Positions 30,214 to 39,889 of a stretch of DNA of 39,889 nt are shown here, piece after piece. Positions within the stretch are counted from its first letter, which is position 1; each line of letters starts with the position of its first letter. Below the pieces are notes generated by a model. That model was not told the DNA's origin. It saw only the letters and a list, made by a program, of their open reading frames with translations, and did no database searches. The translations under genes and the position numbers were made by a program. Source of the stretch: Syncephalis plumigaleata (Eukaryota; Zoopagomycota; Zoopagomycetes; Zoopagales; Piptocephalidaceae); the NCBI GenBank assembly GCA_025201365.1, contig JAIXMF010000102.1:1-39889 (forward strand), in the 5' to 3' direction.

Positions 30214-33200
30214 ATGGCAGCACTCACTGCGACTCCCCAGGTACTCCAGGCATTATCTGCACTCTATGGCAATAGCGACTCGACAACAAAGGAACAGGCT
30301 AATCGTTGGTTAGACGAATTCCAAAGTACGGTAGGTTTCACGTTTCTATTGACGTGTACGTGTGTCTACGTGTATTACGCATATTAACGTGTATGTATGT
30401 ATGTATGTATGGTTGGTTGGTTGGTTTGATTGGTTGTATTAAGGAAGCAGCATGGAAAACGGCAGACGAGCTATTGAATAATGCTACCGGTAGTTTAGAG
30501 ACACGCTTGTTCGCAGCACAAACCTTTCGTAAAAAGGTAAGCGATAAAGGTGGTATAGGATGTGATAACCAAGAACTAATAGCAAATACGTTATACGCTC
30601 GATGTACACACTGGTAGATCACCTATGACTTGCATCAGCTTGATACGCCAGCGCGTCTTTCATTAAGAGATGCCTTACTTGTACAGCTGGCCCAATCGAA
30701 ATCCAGTCCAAGTGTACTCATTACACAGATTTGTTTAGCATTGGCAGCACTTGCCATGCAACTACCCGAGTGGACGGATGTTATCCCGCAAATGATAAAA
30801 CTATTTGGATCAGATGCGGAAAGTGCATCATGCTTACTTGAGTTCATAACCATTCTACCTGAGGAAATCAATGGCAATCATAGAATCCCTATTAGCGTAA
30901 GTGAATACATGAGCCAGTATATATATGAGTATATGAATGGCTAATCTGTTGATCGAAATTAGGATGAGGCATTTAATGAACGATCTCGTGTACTATTGTC
31001 AGACAATGCATCCGAAGTATTTCGACTTTTATTGCTTTACATGCAAGGTTCAGGTAACTAGTTTATTCGTATTATACAAATTGAATACATATACTAATGG
31101 TGATGACGACGTTACAATTAGGATCAAATGCAACCATGCAGAATCGCGTATTTAAATGCCTGCTAAGTTGGCTTCGCTCCGGTGACATACCAGTGGCCGA
31201 TCTAGTGAAGAGTCCATTGTTTGACATCTCGTTTGAGGCGCTAAAATCGCCGGAACTATTCGATATGGCGGTTGATGTTATTTGCGAGATTATTCGCGAG
31301 ACACGTGAGGTCCACGAGTATATGCCGGCCATCGAGCAAATCTACACTAAACTGCTATCGATTCAACCGATGATTACCGCTGCTACCGATGATGAAGATC
31401 AGCTTCGCGGTTTGTGTCGTATATTCACGGAGGCCGGTGAAGCCTATCTACCATTGATGGTGACGCATATTGACACATTCCGCGGTGTCATCGAGGGTAT
31501 TCTTACGTGTATCACGTCGGATGAGTTGGATATCGTTAAGATGACCTTTAATTTCTGGTACTCGCTTACTCAGTTCCTCGACACCGAACGATACGAGTCG
31601 ATGAAACTACAATTCGTAGAGGTGTTCCGTAGATTAGTGGAGATCATCATTCAGCATCTCTACTATCCACCCGATTTAAGCACATGGCTAGCCGAGGATC
31701 GAGACGAGTTTCGGGATTTCCGACACGAGATGGGAGACGTTCTCAAGGATTGCTGTGTAGTATTAGGCGTCAAGGAAGCCATCGCTATCCCGTGTCATCG
31801 TCTAGAAGGCTTACTCGCCAACCCGAATACGCCATGGCAGGAGATTGAAGCGCCATTATTCTCGCTAAGAACAATGGGATCGGAGGTGCCCATTGATGAG
31901 GCGGATATGATGCCGCGTATTATGTCCATGTTATCGCAACTTCCTGATCATCCAAAGATTCGTTACGCGGCCATTCTAGTCATTGCTCGCTACACGCAAT
32001 GGACCAGCTATCATCCAGAGTTCATCGACTATCAAATGAATCTCATCTCACGCGGTTTCGACAATGAAGAGGTATCGGCAGCATCGGCAATGGCACTTAA
32101 ATACCTATGCAAAGATGCCAGCAAAGTAAGTATTATGGAATAGACGCTCACTGATATTTATTTATTAACTAGCTGTATCAACAATATCAAATTAGCTATT
32201 AGTATCCTATTTAACCACACTCCATCCATTCTACGTTAATGCATGCAAGAGCTTCAATCGTGACGATTTGCTTGAAATAACCGAGGCATTATCTCATGTG
32301 ATATCAGCCGTGCCAGCCGATAAAGTACTTGAAACACTTCAGACATTCTGCTTGCCAGTTTGTCAGAGTCTACATGCATTGGCGAGTAAGGGTGCGCAAG
32401 CAACGGAAGGCGATCAAACCAAAGCAGCCGGTAAGTAATTGGTGCTTACTATTACTTCTTCATTCATTCATTCATTTATTCATCTAATCGAAATATAGAA
32501 CTACTGGAACAGTTGGCCATCTTTTTAGGTGTCGTAGCACCGGATGTACCCGATCATCAAGTGCATCCCTGTCTACCCTTGGTGAAAGACTTGATGCCCG
32601 TATTTGATCTATTGCAAACGCATCAAGGCAGCCATGCAGCAGTATCGGAGGCACTATGTCGTTGCTACACGGCATGCGTTGAAAGCTATGGTGTTCATTT
32701 TATACCAATGGTACAACAACTCATGGAACGATTGGGCGTAGCCTTTGCCGCCACCAATCTAAGCTGCTATCTATGGGTAGCACGCAAGTGTATCCGCTCG
32801 TTGGATCGTGCGCCAGAGAGTGCGGCAATGGCGTCCGCGTTTGTCGAGGCATTGAGTAGTGTGATGTTTGCCACGGTGCAGAAACAAACGCAAATCGCAG
32901 AGATACCCGATGTCGTAGAGGAATACTTCCGATTAGTGCTCATCTTCCATCAAGACTATCCCGGTGCACTAATACGCTCGCCCATGTTCGACTCGTTATT
33001 CCAGTGTGCGATGGCATGTCTCGCCGTGAATCAATCGTATCCACTTGAGGCGGTACTTGATTTCATACGTGAAACGCTAGTCGTCGGTCTGGATGCTTCT
33101 AGCAGCAGTAGTAGTGCCACCGCTTATTCCTCCACCGATCGTGGTATGATAAAGCAACTGGCGAGCAAGCATGGCTGCACCCTTACCACTCTACTGATCG

Positions 33201-33595
33201 ATAGTGCATTCCATAACATGCCTCGTGACATGGTGGTAGAAGCAGCCATCATACTGGAGATTATGGCACAATTGGCACCGATGGAGAGTGCCCACTGGAT
33301 AGCGGAAGAGATTGGTAAAGTACCCGAGAACCGATTAGCACCAACAAAACGAGATCAATTTATTAAAACATATTCAGAGTAAGTTGATAAATGAATGAAG
33401 GATAACAATACTGCTAATACTAACACATACATCTCTCTATCTCTCTTTGTCTGTCTGTCTCTCCTTGTGAATGTAACTATGACCGATAGAGCAATTCAAA
33501 ATAAGGATTGGCGTCGTCTACGTCGACTTATCAACGACATTGTCGCATATTACTGGCGTCAAAACTCGCGTACCGCTAGTAGACTACGACCGTAG
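30214..33595 (+). CDS. Importin-beta family receptor, Mtr10/transportin-3-like
   Basis: Nuclear import receptor; TNPO3 imports SR splicing factors, and yeast Mtr10 imports Npl3 and acts in tRNA traffic. Exons 30214-30330, 30444-30536, 30618-30896, 30963-31053, 31122-32125, 32196-32430, 32499-33378 and 33490-33595 join in phase to 934 aa, matching the ~920-970 aa family. It opens with the importin-beta N-terminal pattern (KEQANRWLDEFQSTEAAW, then ETRLFAAQTFRKK) and continues as HEAT-like helices throughout. Family-like segments include LPEWTDVIPQMIKLFG, NFWYSLTQFL, ARYTQWTSYHPEFI and, at the end, the basic NKDWRRLRRLINDIVAYYWR. The start precedes the importin-beta helix by ~25 residues, with no nearer ATG. 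It converges on the WD40 gene, 142 bp apart. Confidence 0.9.
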
Positions 33596-33737
33596 GATGT
33601 TAATTGATAAGCAACAGCGAGAGGTAAAGATTTCTAGTAGCTTATCATTGTTATGGCTGTGTTTGTATGATGTATGATGTGGTGTTTATTCACCTCTTCT
33701 CTATTCCTCCTTCGCTTCTCCTCTACTATTATCACAC

Positions 33738-35850
33738 TTAGGCTAATACACCATGCGCGAATCGATGTCGTGCCATTACATCTACATCAAATGCAGCCAC
33801 GGAATTCTCGGTACCTATAACGATTAATTATTATTATTATAAATATACACCAATATGCACTACTATCAATATATACGTGTATATGTGTGTGTGTGTTTGT
33901 ACATGGGATACTAATCATTCAACTACTACAATGCGCCATCCATTCGTGTCTCCTTTGTTTGTACGAGTAACTTACCCACGAATAAACGAGTGCCACAAGG
34001 AGAGAAATCCATACCGGCGATGTGTTGATCCATATCCGATGAAATGCATATTGACTGGCGATCTTGATATGTACGAGCATCCACTACGTTAATGTAGTTG
34101 ACATGCTATATTACACAAATTGATATCAATGGGTATATTAGTATACAATTATCATTACATAGAATTGATATATTCATAGGATAGCTAATGCTAATGATAT
34201 TTACCTCGCTGAATGCCAGTAAATCAACGGCACCTGACTGAGAGAATTTCGCACCACGAATTGCACCACGTACACGCGATGGTTGCTATACAATCAATCA
34301 ATATAGATGATGATAATAGTGATGAGGGAAACTACTCACTTGTGTACAGCCAAGTGTGGCCAATTTTTCTGATGATCGTATATCCCATACAATAACTTGA
34401 CCATCTTGCGATGCCACTACAAACTGATTGCCCGTTCTGTTCCAGGCTGTACTGAATCCCGCATCATCCGCTCCTAATATATACATATACATATAAATAT
34501 ATAAATATACGCATAAGAATCTAAAATGATATACATGGCTTATTCATTACCTTTAAGAGTGGCAGTATGAAAGTAGCCACCGCTTCGTACGTCAAACATG
34601 AATATTTCATTGCTATCGCCAACTGCTACCATACGTCTACCATCTGGACTCACGGAGGCTAGTTCAATCATCATCAATAAAACAATAATAAAAACATCAA
34701 GTGGATTACTCACCATGATTAACTGCTACAGGTAGTTGTACAGTGGCCACCTTATTGAGATCAGGCAAGGTGAACGCCTTGATAGTCTGATCATTATTGC
34801 ATACCACCACTCGATCTTGGTCAAGATGATGCGAGATATGGATGGCATTATTGATGGTGCCACCAATCTGTGTATCCACAGACCTGATCATAATTCACAA
34901 TTATAGAATGATAGACACATACAAGTCATGTATAAGTAAACGAATGAAAGTATTAGCAAGTACATACACTACACTTACCAGTTGGTGTCTAGTTCACGTA
35001 TGGATAGTTGGCTTCGTTGGCCACCCACTGCCATATAGCCACATCTACAAATGAATCAATGTGTGTATATATATGATAGAATAGAATGATTAGCAAGAAG
35101 GATGTGACCGCTATCTATTCATTCTATCCACATCATTGCTTACCCAACTGCCATGGATACAGGTGTAAATGGTAAATGTTTCATAACAGGTGAAGTCTGT
35201 AAAGTGGCAAGTGTTAATAGTCTTCTATCACTACTACTACTACTATTATTATTATTAAAGGCTGCTGTTCTACGCTGTAATAAAGACCATCGTCGACCTA
35301 ACAACGAAGGAGTCTAAATAATAAGATGATTGCCCAGTAATCACAAGAGATTATCCGTTGCTAACATTAGCCATTTGTTATTGCAATACAGTATAGTGAT
35401 GCTTGTATTACCTCCTTCATTTCAATGGCATCTCCCCCTTCATTGATAGGTTACGAGGATGGTCTTTTTTACGAGCATCATCATCATCATCATCGTTATT
35501 ATGATTGTTTACTAGTATGGCTTACCTCATCATTAAACGGACAATAGCGCAGTACATTATTCTGATTGACTACAAATAGCTCATCACGAGTGAATGGACA
35601 ATGTAATAAATCACGAAGTTGCCTATATCATCGTTTACTCATTCATTAACTATAGGAATACTAATGATTACTAGATCATATTTACCAATGTTGTATAGTT
35701 AATCGTAGTGGATATTTAATGGGGGTTGCACATAGAAACGATGCGCCATCACTAATCTCGTGTATAATATAGTTGATTAATAGATTAGTAGATTATTTAA
35801 ATAGAAATATAATGAATGCTCCCCCACCTAGTATTATGTGGTCGTGTCAT
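33738..35850 (-). CDS. WD40-repeat protein with DUF2415-like C terminus
   Basis: Exons in coding order: 35828-35850, 35686-35751, 35526-35622, 35144-35313, 34979-35044, 34714-34883, 34551-34658, 34340-34473, 34205-34285, 33976-34105 and 33738-33814, giving 373 aa. The middle is a beta-propeller with WD-like units: DQDRVVVCNNDQTIKAFTLP, SPDGRRMVAVGDSNEIFMFDV, GNQFVVASQDGQVIVWDI. The ends HVNYINVVDARTY and AGMDFSPCGTRLFVGTE resemble fungal DUF2415 WD40 proteins, as does the opening LTIQHWQLRDLL. Role unknown; probably a scaffold. Two parts are less certain: the 23-nt first exon uses a GTGGGG donor, and the third intron is unusually long (35314-35525, 212 nt). It is head-to-head with mitochondrial Hsp70. 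Confidence 0.8.
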
Positions 35851-36943
35851 GGTGTAGATAGAACAATTGTAATGTAGAAATGTGGCTAATGTAAATGTAA
35901 AAGAAAGAAGAATAAAATGCTGGTAACGATGATTGATCAATTAAGGGTTTGTATAAATGATATTGACATCCATTTGACGCAGTCCTATTTCGTTGGCAAC
36001 GATCCTACGTGCAATTGGTTGCCAAGTGGATTCAAGTAAGTTTTGCCAAAGAAAAAAGGAGAGGAAGTGAGCAAGCAAGTGAGCAAGCAAGTAAGCAAGC
36101 AAGGAAGCAAGTGAGCAAGTGAGATAGAGTCTCGTTTTTTTAAGTAGAACCAAGTTGTGTTAGACAATAAGTGTGAATCAACGAACTATCCACCCTAATG
36201 ACGTGATGATTGTTGCTTTTATACTATTTGATTTAGAGGAAAGAAGTGTTTATTACTAGTACTACTAGTGCTATTAGTAGAATATGTTCATGGATACTGA
36301 TTGAATTGATGAGTAGATTAGTGACTGCCGTTTTAGATCATACTTGAGAATGATTGCTTGAGTGATATCATTGCAGTGTCATTAGAAACTAATAAATAGA
36401 ATTGACAGTTTTAGTCTATAGCGTTATTACACAACGAACTGATGATGATGATGATGATGATGTGATAGGAATGTGATTGCAACTACTAATAATAACAATA
36501 GATCACAAATCTAATAAAGGGGATAAATGTATGGAAGGAGAAAAAGAAGAAACGAAAATGTATGACTAGAAAATGATAGAATCATAGAGAAGGATACCGG
36601 AATGCGTACATTTATCCGGGAGCACCCGAATGATCGATTCACCAATCGGCTGTTAGCAAGCATTTTTCTTTTTTTCCTCTCTGAGTAATCCAGCATCACT
36701 ATTTCTATGACTATATCCCAGGCTCAACTCTCCCCCCGACCCTACTGAAGTGTGTCTTTCACGTCACGCTTTCTTTTCATATTGTAGTTCTCGCTAGTGC
36801 TGCTACTGCTGCTACTGCTCGTCCTGTCTTATCTGTTTGCATAATTACGCCACCTTCTCTCACTTGTTGCTTTAGAGTGCGTGTGTAATTGGTATAAGAA
36901 GAAGAAGAAAGACATTGCGCGTAATTACTCGAAACGATTGATC
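35851..36943. promoter_or_regulatory. Divergent intergenic region (WD40 / mitochondrial Hsp70)
   Basis: 1.09 kb carrying both promoters. It includes a GCAA/GTGA tetranucleotide array (36066-36122) and a GAT run (36440-36461). The 100 bp before the Hsp70 start is CT-rich, then AGA-rich. I looked for canonical inverted GAA/TTC heat-shock arrays and found none convincing. Confidence 0.55.
36066..36122 (+). repeat. Degenerate GCAA/GTGA tetranucleotide array
   Basis: About fourteen 4-bp units (GCAA, GTGA, GTAA, GGAA) in tandem, upstream of the WD40 gene. Confidence 0.9.
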
Positions 36944-39151
36944 ATGTTCTCTCAATTACTTGCTCGTCCAGCTATGGCTGGTACTCTACGTGCCACAGCT
37001 ATGCGTTCTGTAAGTAGCTATTAGAGTAGAGATTAGATCATATGCTTATTTGTTGTATTTTCTATATTTAACTAGGCATTCCGTCAGTCACCTTCCGTAG
37101 CCAACGCATTTGTTCGTCACGAAAGGTACGCGTATTTATTTTATTGAGATAATCCTGTTAAAGAAGACAATACTAATGTTTCTTTTGCTATATACGATGA
37201 TAATCGTCATGATTATTATGATGTTTAGTACTAATGGTAAAGTACAAGGCGCCGTTATCGGTATCGATCTCGGTACTACCAATTCGTGTGTGGCTGTAAT
37301 GGAGGGTAAAACACCACGCGTTATCGAAAACTCGGAGGGTGGCCGTACCACACCATCCGTTGTCGCCTTCACGAAGGAGGGTGAACGCTTGGTAGGTGTG
37401 CCAGCTAAGCGTCAAGCGGTTGTCAATCCAGAAAACACGCTCTTTGCGACAAAACGTCTTATTGGTCGTCGATTCGAGGATCAAGAAGTGAAGAAGGACA
37501 TTAGCAGTGTGCCATTCAAGATTGTTCCTCACACTAATGGCGATGCTTGGGTGGAGGCACGCGGCAAGAAGTACAGTCCCTCGCAGATGGGTGCCTTTGT
37601 CGTGGGCAAGATGAAGGAGACAGCCGAAGCTTACCTCGGCAAGACCGTAAAGAACGCCGTCGTCACCGTACCCGCTTACTTTAACGACTCGCAACGTCAA
37701 GCCACCAAGGATGCCGGTCAAATTGCCGGCCTCAACGTGCTACGTGTTATTAACGAGCCAACTGCCGCTGCTCTAGCCTACGGTCTCGACAAGGTGGAGG
37801 ACAAGACGGTGGCCGTCTACGATTTGGGCGGTGGTACCTTTGATATATCCATTCTAGAGATCCAAAAGGGTGTCTTCGAAGTGAAGAGCACCAACGGTGA
37901 CACGCATTTGGGCGGTGAAGATTTCGATATCGCCCTCGTCAACAAGATTGTTAGCGAGTTCAAGGCATCCGATGGCATCGACTTGTCCAAGGATCGTATG
38001 GCAGTCCAGCGTATTCGTGAAGCGGCCGAGAAAGCCAAGATTGAATTGTCGTCCACCGTGCAAACCGATGTCAACCTGCCCTACATCACCGCAGATGCCT
38101 CGGGTCCCAAGCACATCAACATGAAATTGTCCCGCGCCAACTTTGAATCGCTCGTCAAGCCATTGATCGATCGTACCATTGAACCATCGAAGAAGGCCAT
38201 GAAGGATGCCGCGATCACTAGCAGCGACATTAGCGAGGTCATCCTCGTCGGTGGCATGTCACGTATGCCAAAGGTAATCGACGTGGTCAAGGGTCTATTC
38301 GGTCGCGATCCAACCAAGAGTGTCAATCCCGATGAAGCGGTGGCTATCGGTGCCGCCATTCAAGGTGGTGTGTTGGCCGGTGAAGTCACCAGCGTGCTTC
38401 TACTCGATGTCACCCCATTGTCCTTGGGTATCGAGACACTTGGCGGTGTGTTCACTCGATTGATCAACCGTAACACGACCATCCCTACCAAGAAGTCGCA
38501 AGTGTTCTCGACTGCTGCCGATGGACAGACTGCCGTTGAGATCAAGGTGTTCCAAGGTGAACGTGAACTAGTACGCGACAACAAGCTACTAGGTAACTTC
38601 CAGTTGACAGGTCTACCACCTGCACCAAAGGGTATTCCACAGGTTGAGGTTACCTTCGACATTGATGCCGATGGTATTGTCAATGTCAGCGCCAAGGACA
38701 AGGCCACCAACAAGGATCAATCGATCACTATTGCCGCGTCATCCGGTCTCAGCAAGGACGAGATTGCCGATATGATCTCGCAAGCGGAGGAACACGCCGA
38801 TGCCGATCGTATTCGTAAGGAGACCATTGAGCCTCGAACCAAGCCGACTCCATCATCCACGATACTGAGAAGGCGATGAGCGAGCACAAGGATCAGTTGG
38901 ACAAGGCGGAGGCAGAAAGATTAAGCAGCAATTGACGGAATTACGCGAATTGGCCGCTAAGCACAAGCCGGTGACGGTAGCGTGAAACCAGACGATCTAC
39001 GCGCTAAATCGGGTGAAGTACAACAAGCAAGCTTGAAGCTATTCGAGATGGTCTACAAGAACCGAACCGCTCAAAAACCGATTCCTCATCATCTAACGAG
39101 TCATCCGATGCCAAGGATGCCGACTTCAATGATGTCAAGGATAAGAAATAA
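36944..39151 (+). CDS. SSC1: Mitochondrial Hsp70 (Ssc1/mortalin type), 3' end frameshifted
   Basis: Matrix chaperone and import motor ATPase. Exons 36944-37009, 37076-37125 and 37229-39151. The first ~40 residues form an Arg/Ala/Ser-rich mitochondrial presequence ([13 protein letters not shown]). The core reads [38 protein letters not shown] and [11 protein letters not shown]; the substrate domain has [14 protein letters not shown]. As written, the frame stops at 38879. Four single-base losses in homopolymers explain it: A at 38837-38838, A at 38916-38918, G at 38967 and A at 39073-39077. Allowing for these, translation reaches a TAA at 39149-39151, total 680 aa, ending in an acidic tail DVKDKK as in mitochondrial Hsp70s. 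Probably an intact gene with consensus errors. Poly(A) signal AATAAA at 39201-39206. Confidence 0.93.
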
Positions 39152-39200
39152 GTGTGTTTCGTGCGTGAAATGCGTGTAATATGTTTTACGATTGAACATG

Positions 39201-39206
39201 AATAAA
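39201..39206 (+). terminator. Polyadenylation signal of mitochondrial Hsp70
   Basis: AATAAA 50 nt past the expected Hsp70 stop codon and 127 nt before the next gene's start. Confidence 0.55.
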
Positions 39207-39332
39207 AATAAGCATTAGTTTGCTTTTACAAAGAATCATTTCTACGATTGCTATTGTTATTGCAATTTGATACGCTTCCCTTTCCATTCCACATATAGCT
39301 GAATCTAAGCTTACCGCTTCTTCTTTATTATC

Positions 39333-39889
39333 ATGGCACTCATACTGCCACTATTGGGCCTATTTCGGTCTATTCTCTGCGGCGATACTTGTGACAATGT
39401 CGCTTGGTAAATAACAAAACATAGTATTCAATTAACTTGTTATTCATTCTACTGTGTATATATTTAGCTTGTGGTTTATACTATCTATCAGAACTAATAG
39501 AAGAGAATACCGTATGGGCTGGTCGTGTTATTCGTTGGATAACTTGGGTGAGTAGAGCGAGAGTACGACAATACTCATTCATCATATATATGTATATATA
39601 TGAATACTGGCGTGTGTTTATTAACGGTGTGGTGCTCCTCTTTATCGTCATATAGGCTGTCGTGGTCTATTCAACTAGCACTACTCGTGGATGGTCTACC
39701 CTTCTGGCGTGTTGCTACTCGTTATCTTGTCTAGTGGTGCTTAGCACGAACATGCTTACCTTTCCCAATATACGAGTAACGAGTCCCACCTTTATAGTTG
39801 GTAGTAGTAAGTGTGATATTGACATCATGTACAATCATCCAGCTAGCTAGCTAGCTAATTGCTATTCTGTTTACCTTGTTCAGTCATGA
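39333..39889 (+). CDS. SVP26: Svp26/TEX261 family ER-Golgi membrane protein (partial)
   Basis: ER-to-Golgi cargo adaptor; yeast Svp26 promotes COPII export of mannosyltransferases. Exons 39333-39406, 39468-39547, 39656-39806 and the first six bases of the next (39884-39889); the window end truncates it. Visible family features: a first hydrophobic helix (YFGLFSAAILVTMSLACGLYYL), then SELIEENT, and later TFPNIRVTSPTFIVGS, matching the conserved FPF..LTSPTFLLS segment. The helix frame and the ATG at 39333 differ by one base: the GGG at 39356-39358 should be GG, giving MALILPLLAYFGLFS, which aligns in length with Svp26. Alternatively the true start lies in an unseen upstream exon. Confidence 0.8.

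Noticed and set aside
36440-36461. GAT repeat and other short trinucleotide arrays as CRISPR-like or satellite structures
   Set aside because: These are simple microsatellites without spacers; the window is eukaryotic.
36600-36943. Heat-shock elements before mitochondrial Hsp70
   Set aside because: Scattered GAA and TTC occur, but no three alternating units at 5-bp spacing could be found by eye.

Overview
This is a nuclear eukaryotic window, most likely from an early-diverging fungus (Zoopagomycota/Mucoromycota-like). Genes are dense and split by short introns of roughly 50-110 nt with GTAAGT-type donors, branch-site-like CTAAT/TAAC motifs and TAG/CAG acceptors. Intergenic DNA is AT-rich, and simple repeats are common in both coding and non-coding DNA. 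The gene content (a Swf1-type DHHC acyltransferase, Svp26/TEX261, Atp23, a fungal Ap4A phosphorylase, an Mtr10/transportin-3 importin, mitochondrial Hsp70) fits a fungus. The lineage is an inference from gene content; no rRNA or other direct marker is present.

Layout. (1) 147-4821: a Dbl-type RhoGEF (+) converges on an ELMO-domain protein (-). (2) 4822-6750: a 1.9 kb gap holding a 240-bp inverted-repeat element. (3) 6751-10838: a large acidic PHD-finger protein (+). (4) 10839-16784: a Swf1-like palmitoyltransferase (-) head-to-head with a p31comet/MAD2L1BP-like gene (+), then an E2 ubiquitin-conjugating enzyme (-) head-to-head with a small secreted protein (+). (5) 17118-20870: CCT7 chaperonin (-) head-to-head with an Ap4A phosphorylase (+). 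(6) 21665-27616: an intron-free stretch with a serine-rich secreted protein (+), a Leu-Pro-rich membrane protein (-), a 1.34-kb copy of the same inverted-repeat element family, and a sugar transporter (-). (7) 28679-33595: Atp23 (-) head-to-head with the Mtr10/TNPO3 importin (+). (8) 33738-39889: a WD40 protein (-) head-to-head with mitochondrial Hsp70 (+), then a 3'-truncated Svp26/TEX261 gene (+).

All multi-exon models were assembled by hand from splice signals, reading phase and family resemblance; their lengths and phases close exactly except where noted. Most genes are housekeeping and unrelated, so there is no operon-like pathway. Loose themes are small-GTPase control (RhoGEF, ELMOD), proteostasis (CCT7, mtHsp70, Atp23, E2) and ER/Golgi membrane traffic (Swf1-like, Svp26-like).

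The least explained items are the charge-blocked serine-rich secreted protein, the Leu-Pro-repeat membrane protein, the small secreted cysteine protein, and the two-copy TA-flanked element family. Six single-base homopolymer discrepancies break otherwise conserved genes (one in CCT7, four in the Hsp70 3' end, one in Svp26). They look like consensus errors concentrated at 38.8-39.4 kb.
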